From Primulina eburnea (taxonomy: Eukaryota; Streptophyta; Magnoliopsida; Lamiales; Gesneriaceae): 64,000 nt of DNA. Below the pieces are notes generated by a model. That model saw only the letters and a program-made list of their open reading frames with translations. It had not been told where the DNA came from and made no database searches. The translations under genes and the position numbers were made by a program. The stretch spans positions 44,400,051 to 44,464,050 of the forward strand of contig NC_133108.1 in the NCBI RefSeq assembly GCF_022965805.1. The letters run 5' to 3'. Shown one piece after another: positions 25,449 through 34,988 of the stretch. The stretch's first letter is position 1. Each line of letters begins with the position of its first letter.

Positions 25449-26225
25449 TGTGGATCGTGTACATACTTTTCAGGGAGGAACTACAGGTGGATCCCAGATG
25501 TTTTTGTGTGTTGAGATCTTTGGTTTGTGAGAGGCCTTCTGGCGACAGACGTTGATTAGCAAAAATCAAAACTAGGAAGATATTCTAGCAAGAAAGAATC
25601 TGAATCCGAACTAACTTTTTGTTTTTAAAGATTGTAGAACATTCTGACATTACTCTTTATTTACAGCATTTGCTTGTGATTTTCTCAGTTTTTTTGCTTC
25701 ATTTAGTACCTAAGTTTACAGAAAATAGATAAGATAAACATATGCACGAGAGACGAGTCACATTCGGGAAATGTGTGCCGAGTACTCTAGCATTATAGTA
25801 GATATTGGGAGTTTACTAGCAACCGAATTATTCAATTTAGCAGTTTGAAGGTAGTCATGCACTCTTTAATAGTGGTGCCAAAAACCTATTGTTGTCGAGT
25901 TGGATCAATACAACTACTATTCTAACCGCAAACACGCGTATCTTGACTGTAATGAGTGGAACACAGTACAAAACTAGCAAAATCTCTTTCCAAGCTTTGT
26001 GATAAGAGTAAAACACAATATCTAGGTGTTCGCGTATGGCAGATTGAGCTGACACCATATTAATCAATCCCCTGGTTGCCTTTTGCAAGTGAACCACTGT
26101 TTCTGAGACAATCTTATACAACCGAAGACGTGATGAGCTTCTACTTAGGCACCCTTTCCGGCATCAACTTGTCATAGATATGGCCATGTTGGTCACCTTT
26201 TCCTTCTACTTACCCTTGCTCCCTT

Positions 26226-26305
<80 letters not shown>

Positions 26306-26819
26306 TTTTAGTTATTCATCTAAAATTGAATTTGAAAAAAATATGTATATCAAAATTCAGATTTTATTTACTCGTATTATAGAAGTTAGAAGAGGCTAGT
26401 ACGAAGGAAACTATGTTAATTTATCTGCCATTTTAGTTCCCTGTTTATTGAAATTAAATATAGATTTATATCTTTCAGTTTTTAAGCATTTAAAATATAT
26501 ATTTATATCAATTATTGGGAAAAAAAATTTAATTAAATTATAACTTAAATAGTATCCCACAATGAAAGAAACCAAGCAGCCTACGGCGAAAAAGAAATTA
26601 TCCTAGTAAGCAAATTATGTATGTAGTCGTTAAAATATCATATCAAATATATTTTAATTACAAAATTAATAGACAAAAATGCCATCGTCATATTTTCCTA
26701 ATTATCGACTATACATAACATGAAAACAGTGGCATCCCCATATCGGGGGCAAAAGTGGAAAACGGATTAAAAATACTTCACCCGCCAACTACATTAACAC
26801 CGCCCAACCGTCGGCTAAG
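25449..26819. other. Intergenic region between the WRKY and ERF genes
   Basis: The two genes converge. Apart from a TA microsatellite (26229-26301) I see no gene or RNA. The minus-strand open frame at 25855-26121 has no family features. Confidence 0.55.
26229..26301. repeat. (TA)n microsatellite
   Basis: About 73 bp of uninterrupted TA dinucleotides. Confidence 0.95.
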
Positions 26820-27284
26820 TCAAAATAGCGGCGCCGGAAGATTCAGGTCGAACAGAAACGGTTTCTTATCCATCCTCTTCTGTTTCTCCTGATCGTTCAT
26901 CACCACCGCGCCTAACTCCTCTATCTTGTACCCGGTGGTTTCCGACAGCCGCACCGCAGTCTCGCCGCTAGCGCGGAGGAACTCCGGCGATCGACAACAC
27001 GCAACGTTCACGTTCACCGGCGGAGGCAGTGAGGTAACACCGCTGTACGTGAAGTTCGTCTTCGCCTTCGCACCGCGAAGATTCCTCGCCGCTTCATCGT
27101 AGGCCAACGCTGCCTCCTCCGCGGTGTCGAAGGTGCCTAGCCACTTCCTCGTCTTCTTCCACGGATCCCGAATCTCGGCGGCGTACCTTCCCCATGGACG
27201 CTTCCTTACGCCGCGGAATTGCGGCCCCTTCTTTACGTAGAATGGCGGCGGTGCGTTGACGTTCTCAAGTCTCTCAACGACCAT
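26820..27284 (-). CDS. AP2/ERF repressor with C-terminal EAR motif (group VIII)
   Basis: Intronless, 154 residues, starting at the ATG at 27284. One AP2/ERF domain at 23-79 contains [18 protein letters not shown] and [16 protein letters not shown]. An Ala and Asp at the diagnostic beta-sheet positions place it in the ERF rather than the DREB branch. The C-terminus ends with an EAR repression motif, LFDLNLPAP (144-152), which recruits TOPLESS-type corepressors. ERF-domain factors bind GCC-box promoters, so this is inferred to be a nuclear transcriptional repressor in ethylene or stress responses, near ERF4/ERF9-ERF12 of Arabidopsis. The gene is notably more GC-rich than its surroundings, which is common for intronless ERF genes and does not indicate transfer. 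Confidence 0.95.
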   Translation of the reverse strand: MVVERLENVNAPPPFYVKKGPQFRGVRKRPWGRYAAEIRDPWKKTRKWLGTFDTAEEAALAYDEAARNLRGAKAKTNFTYSGVTSLPPPVNVNVACCRSPEFLRASGETAVRLSETTGYKIEELGAVVMNDQEKQKRMDKKPFLFDLNLPAPLF

Positions 27285-27403
27285 TTTTACTGATTTCGAT
27301 GAGCACTTTGGCTACGAAGTTGGGGTTTTATAGCTCCTTCTGCGTGCCCATATTTGAATATTATATTTAAATAATAATAAATTAATTTTGATAATTAAAT
27401 TTA

Positions 27404-27586
27404 GAGTAGGTTTTTTGTGAGACGGTATCACAAATATTTATCTGTGAAACGGGTCAATCATACCGATATTCATAATAAAAAGTAATACTCTTAGCATAAA
27501 AAATAATATTTATTCATGGATGACTCAAATAAGACATCTTTCTCACAAAATATGATCCATAAGATCGTTTCACACAAGTGTTTGTC
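27404..27586 (+). mobile_element. MITE-like 180-bp repeat, copy 5
   Basis: Runs from GAGTAGGTTTTTTGTGAGAC to the degenerate right end TTTCACACAAGTGTTTGTC. It lies about 120 bp upstream of the ERF start codon, inside its likely promoter. I see no clear target-site duplication. Confidence 0.75.
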
Positions 27587-27699
27587 TTAGATCTAAAACT
27601 AACAAATTTCAGTTCAAACCTAAACCGAAATCACATCCAATCAAATTGGTTTCCGTTTTACATTCCGTTGAACCAAATCCATCAATTTTAAAAACCATA

Positions 27700-27882
27700 T
27701 GTAAAAACTTGTATGAGACGGCCTCACAATTCGTAGTTTGTGAGATAGATCTCTTGTTTAGGTCATCAATGAAAAAATATAATTTTTTATGATAAGAGTA
27801 TTACTTTTTATTGTGCGTATCGATAGGGTTGACTCGTTTCACATATAAAGATTCGTGAGATCGTCTCACAAGAGACCTACTC
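27700..27882 (-). mobile_element. MITE-like 180-bp repeat, copy 6 (reverse)
   Basis: Reverse copy from GTAAAAACTTGTATGAGACG to GATCGTCTCACAAGAGACC then TACTC. Flanks AAAACCATAT and AAAACATAAT resemble a target-site duplication with small changes. With copy 5 it forms an inverted pair about 110 bp apart. Confidence 0.8.
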
Positions 27883-28204
27883 AAAACATAATGAAAGGAC
27901 TCGAGCCTTACCGGTTATACAATTATTTTTTCTTGATAATAATAGATTTCAGTTAAAATTAGGCGTTGGATCCATAAATCTTAAAATTGTTGCAAAAACA
28001 TAACTAGGACACCAAACAAACATAGTATTTCTAAACACACATTGAATCAAAAGAGAGTGGTGTTCATACTAACTGGACGTTGTCTCAATCAATTAATTCC
28101 TCGTGCCTTCACTCGCTTACTCGTCTCGTTCGGTCTTTACACACGTCGGGGACGATTTGTCAATACTTGGCATTAATTGTATAAAAACGATATGAACATA
28201 CAAT
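27883..28204. other. Intergenic spacer, no feature
   Basis: Nothing recognised except the 8-bp target-site duplication at its right edge (28197-28204), which belongs to the adjacent hAT-like element. Confidence 0.6.
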
Positions 28205-28527
28205 CAGGGGCGGATTTAGTGTAGGGCGAACGGGGGCCACGGCCCCCCCAAAAAAATTTAAAAAAATTTTTTAGCGACGGTTGTGACGGAAACCGTCGCA
28301 AAATGCGCGACGGTTTTATCAACAACCGTCGCTATATGGAGGCCACGGCCTAAAAAATTTTTTTAGCGACGGTTATATAAAAACCGTCGCGGTTTAGCGA
28401 CCAGTTTTACAAAAACCGTCGCAAATTCCGCGACGGTTTATTGTAACCGTCGCCATATTGCGACGGTTTTAGAGAAAACCGTCGCAAAGGTGGCCCACTC
28501 AATACCAAAATCCTAGATCCGCCCCTG
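28205..28527. mobile_element. Non-autonomous hAT-type element built of six short hairpins
   Basis: A 323-bp element with inverted ends CAGGGGCGGATTTAG and (reverse complement of the right end) CAGGGGCGGATCTAGG. It is flanked by a perfect 8-bp duplication CATACAAT at 28197-28204 and 28528-28535. Eight-base duplications and CAGGGGCGGA-type ends point to the hAT superfamily. The interior has no coding capacity. It holds six hairpins of about 25 nt with GCGACGGTT / AACCGTCGC arms at 28274-28299, 28307-28332, 28366-28390, 28397-28422 (one arm imperfect), 28430-28453 and 28460-28485. Movement would need a transposase supplied elsewhere. Confidence 0.9.
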
Positions 28528-28799
28528 CATACAATTATTTTATTCAAGATCAATTATTTGACTTGTGGAATGAAAATCCTAAATGTGAAGTATATAAATT
28601 CATAGATACAGATAATTTATGTAGATCGTTTATTTAAAAATGATCATTCCCCTAGTTTAGCAAATGATTATCATTTTTTTTCAACTAGATATAGATGGAA
28701 AATTGAACTATTCCTTTCTACTCGGGTGGGGGGTTTTTTTAAAAAAAAAATTCATCAAATGTAATTTAATATCTTTTAATTTTACAATAATAAGCATTG

Positions 28800-29323
28800 T
28801 GTTGAGACAAATAGCAGAAACCACAAGCACGATATAAGAAATCAAGAATTAGAGCAAACAAGACGACATACGCATTTACTTGGTTCGGATTGGATCAATC
28901 CTACATCCAAGGTTCTGAGAACACCCCAAAAGAATTCACTATAATGAACAAGTTTGATACGATTACAATTCTCTTCTATCTCACAATTCACCCTACAACC
29001 GAGTTCTCAATACAAACTATATTAGTGTGTCAAGCTTGTATATTGCTCGGTTTTCCCTGAATCACCGCAATTCTAGACTCAAGAATTGTATCAAGAAGGG
29101 AAGAGGAACCTCGAGTGAATGTTTTTGAGTACAGAGACTTTTTCCAATGAAGAAGATGATCGAATAGCTTCTATCGTTAAGTCAGTTTCCTAACCCCTTT
29201 TAACCATTCCATTCCCATTTAATCCATTCACTTCCAAGACTTAGTCTCAGCCGTTGGATGAGTACTTGACATCCTTGTGCATCTAAGCCCTTTGATAAAA
29301 AATGAGTCAAAATAATCTTCACA
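28800..29323. mobile_element. Solo LTR of a retrotransposon (Copia-like)
   Basis: A 524-bp non-coding block starts TGTTGAGACAA and ends ATCTTCACA, the TG...CA ends of an LTR. The 5-bp sequence CATTG directly precedes it (28795-28799) and follows it (29324-29328), a perfect target-site duplication. No internal region is present, so the element has been reduced to one LTR by recombination. The internal phrase TTTACTTGGTTCGGATTG resembles LTRs of plant Copia elements known to me; that family placement is an inference. Confidence 0.85.
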
Positions 29324-29486
29324 CATTGTATCTTTAAACAAAATTCTCAATTTTTTATTGAAAGGAAAATTTCAATTTATATATTTTCATTTTTTTCCAT
29401 CTTATCAAGTACATGAAGTTTGAAAGAAAAATAATGTTATATAAAACTTGTTGAAGTATGTTATTAAAAAAATAGAAAAAAATTAC

Positions 29487-29566
29487 TATATATATATATA
29501 TTTGAATAATGTAATATATATATATATATATATATATATATTACATATATATATATATATATATAT
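29487..29566. repeat. Interrupted (TA)n microsatellite
   Basis: Three TA runs separated by TTTGAATAATG-like and TTACA interruptions. Confidence 0.9.
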
Positions 29567-29885
29567 GAAATCGATAAAAATAAAATAAACGTAATATTTA
29601 TATTTGAAAAGGTAGAACAATAATAAATATGTGGGATTGTGATGACTGTATAGAAGCACGTGGTGCAAAAGACTTTTGATGCACGCGGCGGCCGAAGAGT
29701 CAAATAAAAGCAGCCAAACAGATCTGGTACGTAGAGGCACGTGGATGGATCACTTACTTATTATTCCCAAATTATTATTATTATTAATAGTCTAATGTAT
29801 CTTTTCCCATATCAATATGATGTATATTTAAAATAAAAAATAATATTTGTTCATCAATCGAATTAAAGATTTGTCTAAAACAATT

Positions 29886-30451
29886 TGTTGGATTTGATTT
29901 TTGGTTGACTATTTTTTTTGTCATTATTTGTTAAAAAATTGTCGAGAGTGGCCATAGTGGTTCAAGGAGGTCATGAGTTTTAAGTATTACATTATTTTTG
30001 AGAGAGTATCAGTTGTTGTGAGAGGCTTTTTGTGAAGAAAACAAAATCTTACATTTTTATGTTGCGGCAACTGGTACGACAAAATTTAAACATAGACAAT
30101 TTATCATTTTGTTTTGAGAATTTTTTATTGTTGGTGGTGCACAAACGTTCATTTATCAAGAGAGGAAAGTGACATTTTCAAGAGAGAACAACATGTATGT
30201 CTTCGAAAGAGTTCGAGTTGATGGATATTGAAGATGAGTGATGTCCATCAAGTAAAGCTATCATATAGACATCATTATAAAATATAGAGTCTTTAGATTA
30301 TAACTGCTTATATTTAGTTGATTTGTTTGATAGCTAGGCGTGGTCTTATTGATAATAGGTTGGTTGGACCGAACCACATTAAAATTGCATGTGTGTTATT
30401 TTTGCTTTCGGTTTTACATTTCTTAATTGGTCTAATTATGAAAACTAAACA
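29886..30451 (+). repeat. Left LTR of the decayed Copia-like element
   Basis: Aligns with 31425-32405, but lacks the segment in the right LTR between two ATTG words (after about 31480) as well as the MITE. It shares GAACCACATTAAAATTGC and TTTTTGCTTTC phrases. The 3' boundary is approximate, in or near a poly-A run. Confidence 0.6.
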
Positions 30452-30529
30452 AAAAAAAAAAAAAGAAATCGGATCCATGCACAAGTAGTATCAGATAGAG
30501 TGCATTATTTTTATGATGTTGATCCCGAA

Positions 30530-30712
30530 TTTCACGCCCCGATCTCGGGCCCGCGGCTACGTGACTGCACAATGGTCCACTATAGCAACTTTTTCGTAAC
30601 CGTCCTCGCTTTACGAAAATGATTAACCCAAGTTTCTATAGAAGTCTATCGTAAGCCATTATAAACTCATTTTAAATCTTTGATTTTTTCGATATGGGAC
30701 AAGGGTATCACA
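30530..30712 (-). repeat. TRIM 3' LTR
   Basis: 183 bp. The outermost bases on the plus-strand left are mutated (TTTCACGCC against TGTCACACC in the other copy). Confidence 0.93.
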
Positions 30713-30726
30713 ATCACCCCTCCTTC
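30713..30726 (-). other. TRIM polypurine tract
   Basis: Minus strand GAAGGAGGGGTGAT abuts the 3' LTR. It is the expected plus-strand priming site for reverse transcription. Confidence 0.8.
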
Positions 30727-30918
30727 ATAACGCGACGTCTTCGTCGCGGCCTGACCACTCGATCCACCAGCACCGAGAATCTAGAGGTGGCTCCTACAGG
30801 TTCAAGAGGTGGCTCCCGTCATTTAGCACTTTGCCCCGCAGGTTCAAGAAGTGGCTCCCATGCACGTAGCACTTTGCCCCGCATAGCACTTATTTCCCGG
30901 TGTTCCATGCCGGTGACC

Positions 30919-30931
30919 GGCTCTGATACCA
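30919..30931 (-). other. TRIM primer binding site
   Basis: Minus strand TGGTATCAGAGCC, complementary to the 3' end of initiator tRNA-Met and separated from the 5' LTR by three bases. Confidence 0.9.
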
Positions 30932-30934
30932 TTC

Positions 30935-31117
30935 TGTCACACCCCGAGCCCGGGCCCGCGGCTGCGTGACTGCACAATGGTCCCCTATAGCAACTTTTTC
31001 GTATCCGTCCTCGCTTTACGAAAATGATTAACCAAAGTTTCTATAGAAGTATATTGTAAGCCATTATAAACTCATTTTAAATCTTTGATTTTTTCGATAT
31101 GGGACAAGGGTATCACA
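30935..31117 (-). repeat. TRIM 5' LTR
   Basis: 183 bp with intact TG...CA ends. Followed on the plus strand by the CCGAA duplication. Confidence 0.93.
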
Positions 31118-31424
31118 CCGAAGTTCGATTTTTTAAGGCAATGATGTGATTTATGATGAAGAAAAGATCTTTGCGGGTACATATGATAGAGTGATGATTG
31201 ATATATAAGGTAAGCGTATAATTATTATTTGATTTTTATGTAGGTTTGTTTCATATGCCCCAACACAACTAATAACAACATGTTCATATACAACATATAG
31301 ATGATAAATTGATTAAAAACTCCCGTTTTGATTTCTGAATTTTGATTTAGGCTTTTTTAGAGTTCTGATTTTTTATTTTCTAGACTACTCTATGATTTAT
31401 CTTAAATAATTCAAATGGGGATAT

Positions 31425-32405
31425 TGTTAGATGTGATTTTTCGTTGACTTTAATTTTGAGGTTATTTGTAAAAAAAATTGAAATATTCATTTGAAATTTT
31501 TTGGAGATATAGAAATAATGAATAAGATATTTGTTTGAATATGTTTTGAAGATGAGTAGTCTCTTCTGAGATGGTCTCACAAATCTTTATCCTTGAGACA
31601 GGTCAACTCTACCGATATTCACAATAAAAAGTAATATTTTTAGCATAAAAATTAATACTTTTTCATGGATAATCCAAATAAAAGATCTGTCTCACAAAAT
31701 ACGATCCGTGAAATCGTCTCACATAAATTTTTGCTTTTGAAGATATGATTATCTTGAAAATATATGACTCGGGATTTGAAAAGACAATGTTAATCATGAA
31801 TATGATGAGGTATTCTACAAAAATAAAAATTAACTAATTTTGAATATTGCCGAGGGTGAAAATAGTGGTTGAGGGAGGCCATAAGATTTATTATATTATT
31901 GTTAAAGAGTGTCAATTTTACTGCGAGCGATTTTTTGTGAAGAAAAACAAAATGATCCATTTTGTATCACGACAACTGTTACGACAAGATTCAAACATCA
32001 TCACTTTATTATTCTGTTTTGAGAGATTTTCTATTGTTGGTGGGTGCATAAGCGTTCATTGATTGATGATTCATTCATCTGGAGAGGAAGATGACGCTCT
32101 TGGAAGATAAAAATCTACATGTTATCAAAGGGAGTTCTAGTTGGCGGATATTAAAGATGGGTGATGATCGTCAAATGAAGTCTGTTGAATGTGTTCGTCA
32201 TATAGTCGTTGTTAGAAAATATGAAGTTTTTTATTTGAATAAGTCCTTGTATGATTGTAAATACTTATATTTAGTAGATTTGCTTGATAGCTGGACGTGT
32301 TCCGTGAATGTAGGTCGGTTGGATCGAACCACGTTAAAAATTGCTCGTGTTCTTATTTTTGCTTTCAGTTTTACATATCTAAATTGGGTTAATCATGAAA
32401 ACTAA
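31425..32405 (+). repeat. Right LTR of the decayed Copia-like element, interrupted by a MITE
   Basis: Begins TGTTAGATGTG directly after the polypurine tract. It holds MITE copy 7. Removing that copy and one duplicated TTTTGAAGAT gives an LTR of about 790 bp. The open frame at 32091-32405 lies within it and is not a gene. Confidence 0.6.
31554..31734 (+). mobile_element. MITE-like 180-bp repeat, copy 7, with perfect 10-bp duplication
   Basis: 181 bp from GAGTAGTCTC to AAATTTTTGC. TTTTGAAGAT occurs exactly on both sides (31544-31553 and 31735-31744), giving the clearest definition of the family's ends. It is inserted in the right LTR of the Copia-like element and so is younger than it. Confidence 0.93.
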
Positions 32406-33533
32406 GCGATGTAATAATTACTGCATATTATACTGATCAAGTTCTTTCCTTCTATTCGTATTTCATAAAATTATGCCAAACTACCTGATGAGATCGAATA
32501 TATTATGTCTGGGAGCATGTAATAATCACATGTATTGTAGCATATATTATATTATGCCGTCCATGCTTGAAATGTTTTATATATGCTCTCTCTGGGATGT
32601 TCTTATGTAACACCATTTTCTAAAATAGCTAGCCATTCACTGAAAATATTCTCAAGATTCCGAATTTGTTTGCTGATATACTTTGAACGAAGACTCATCT
32701 AAATGAATTATAAATTAAATATATTGCAAATGAAAAAACAAAAATAAAAATAAAATCACCTTTATTACTTTTAAATTAAATAAATTGAATTGAAAAGAAA
32801 ATTTTATTTAATCAAAATTTGTAAAAAATTTAATTGTTGTAAGAGCAAAAAAGAAATATCAAAATTATATTTATTCCACATAATATATAATTAATTAGTA
32901 TTCTAATTATTCCACATAATATATAATTAATAGTCATACAAATGCTAATAAATTATCACTACAATATACATTGATTGTGTAGTGATTTACTTCACTTCAC
33001 AAATAAAATGTAACTCATATATATATTAATTCTCTCACATAATTCATCTTCGTATTACCTTTAAATGTTTTATTTTTTTATTTTCTTTCTACATGTTATT
33101 TTATTATTTTAATGAAATTTTGTAATTATATTTTTAATGCAGTTTCTAATATAGTAATATATTATAGTATCACAAAAGATACATAAAAAATAACTATGTA
33201 TTCAATAATAGAATAATATGATAAGTATATAATATAATAATATGAAGTTTAATCCTAACATATTTTTATAGTTTTTCATTAGTTTTTTCCACTAATTTTG
33301 ATATAAAAAAAATAAATCAAATGATTAGATGTTTTATTTACTCACATAGATTTTATTTTATTTAAGACTCCTCGTAATTATATATTATCAAATAGTACTC
33401 AATTATAACAATAATGTCATGACAATTTATTTGCATTTGTAGAGTTATTTACATGCATATATATAATGACCATTATATTGACAAAAATGTAATCAAACAT
33501 TAACTAAAAAAAATCCATAAACAATTAATCTGA

Positions 33534-33591
<58 letters not shown>

Positions 33592-34988
33592 AGTTCATTC
33601 ACATCTTTTATTTTTCTTTAATAAATCGACTTTATTAATAAAAAGATTTATCTTACACAACATTGTTTGTCATTTTTTTTTCAAATAGACAAGTGGTAAA
33701 CGGTGTGCATTGTTGTTGAATCAGATAAATATGTGCAAATTTGAGTTGAAAGAATGTAAATTGACGGTGCATATAAATGATTAAAAATTAGGTAGGAGAA
33801 TATATGCATTAAGTTTTTTTATTAGGAAAGTATATGCATTAAGTTTTTTTTTTATGATTATTTTATATTTTTAATACGAATATGAGTTGTAATGATCATT
33901 TGGATAATATTAAATTTATATACATATCTTCGTTTGTTATTGCATTGCATTGCATTGTATGTGTTTACTATATAATTTACGTTATTTATTTATTTTATAT
34001 TTGTTACTATTAAATTTATATTTTCACTTCATTATAATATAATCATGTCGTGAAAAATTAAATATATTAATAATTATTTTAATTATTTTTAATCGTACAA
34101 ACGTTAAAATCTCAAATCATCTACATAAATCGAAAGACTACTTGAAAGGATATTTAAAATTTTAATATCACAAGGTATATAGGGAAATTGCATTCTATGT
34201 TATTTTTAATTTTATTAACTTTAATTTTCTAATATAATTTATTCTTATATTAGTCAATGACAATGAATGTCAAATTAAATGCTAATGTTAATTACAATTT
34301 GAATTCTATAACTATTATTTCCCTTTAATTTATTTGAAACTCACAAAAGCTCCACATTATTGTAATTGTTGTTTGGAGTATTTATAAATTGTTAAGAGCT
34401 TAAGATTTTAAATTTTGATTTTTTCTTGAAATTGTATTTAGATCATAGTTTGGCTTGGCTTTCAATTTCTCTCAAAAAATTGTATGTGAGTAAATGCAAA
34501 AGGATAATAGAACAGTTCATTTAATTTATTTGTTTGATTATCATTTTCTTTTTATTTTCAAAGTGCTATGTCATCCAATTTTTACTTATTGTACTTACTA
34601 TTATTTCTAGGATATAAAATTAGTGAGATGTTATAATGATTGTAGATGATTGTGGTCAAACTATAAATTTGAATTGACATATATTTTATTATCTATATAT
34701 TCTGCATCATTTCATCTCCATCTAATTTTTTTTTTGTTACTCTCCCTAATGTACTGTGTGTGAATGAATGAACAATTTTTTTGAGTTTGTTTCAATTTAT
34801 ATTATTTTCCATGTGTTATGTTTATTATTATTTGCTAATAATATAAATTTTTGATATTGAATTTTCAACTTTCTATATAATACATATCATATATAATTAA
34901 TATCAACGACTACTTCATGCTAAACAGAATGAAATGTGCTTAAAATTTATATGTAAAATATTGCAACCATAATTAACCATATCAATAC
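32406..34988. other. Gene-free, very AT-rich region
   Basis: Nothing coding is recognised. A TA microsatellite lies at 33532-33588, with small local duplications around 33815-33855 (TATATGCATTAAG) and 32875-32935 (TTCCACATAATATATAATTAAT). The right end is the 3' flank of the CYP94 gene. Confidence 0.6.
33532..33588. repeat. (TA)n microsatellite
   Basis: TA repeats with one AAATA break near the left end. Confidence 0.93.

Larger units (their letters stand above)
30530..31117 (-). mobile_element. TRIM (terminal-repeat retrotransposon in miniature), nearly intact
   Basis: Two 183-bp direct LTRs (30530-30712 and 30935-31117) differ at about eleven positions and enclose 222 bp without coding capacity. 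Read on the minus strand the LTR starts TGTGATACCC and ends GGTGTGACA. Three bases inside the first LTR lies TGGTATCAGAGCC, a primer site for initiator tRNA-Met (30919-30931). Just before the second LTR lies a purine tract, GAAGGAGGGGTGAT. The 5-bp duplication CCGAA flanks the whole (30525-30529 and 31118-31122). Every hallmark of a TRIM is present. It lies inside the older Copia-like element at 29886-32405. A duplicated unit of about 57 bp with GGTTCAAGARGTGGCTCCC occurs in its interior. Confidence 0.95.
29886..32405 (+). mobile_element. Decayed non-autonomous LTR element (Copia-like) carrying nested insertions
   Basis: Two diverged direct repeats begin TGTTGGATTTGATTTTTGG (29886) and TGTTAGATGTGATTTTTCG (31425). 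They stay alignable to the shared phrase ATGAAAACTAA near 30448 and 32405. A purine-rich TCAAATGGGGATAT sits immediately before the second repeat, as a polypurine tract should. A degenerate tRNA-Met-like primer site (AGTATCAGATAG, about 30488-30499) follows the first. The interior is only about 1 kb without coding sequence, so the element was non-autonomous or gutted. A TRIM inserted between primer site and polypurine tract, and a MITE inserted into the right LTR. The exact 3' ends of the LTRs and a target-site duplication could not be fixed. Confidence 0.65.

Noticed and set aside
28274..28485. Regularly spaced repeats resembling a CRISPR array
   Set aside because: The repeats are inverted hairpins inside a plant transposon with 8-bp duplications, the loops are too short and variable to be spacers, and the genome is eukaryotic.
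30694..30969. Open reading frame of 91 codons
   Set aside because: It lies inside the TRIM and crosses its LTRs, primer site and internal repeats; it has no protein family features.
32091..32405. 104-codon plus-strand frame
   Set aside because: It lies in the right LTR of the decayed Copia-like element; the matching part of the left LTR has no open frame.
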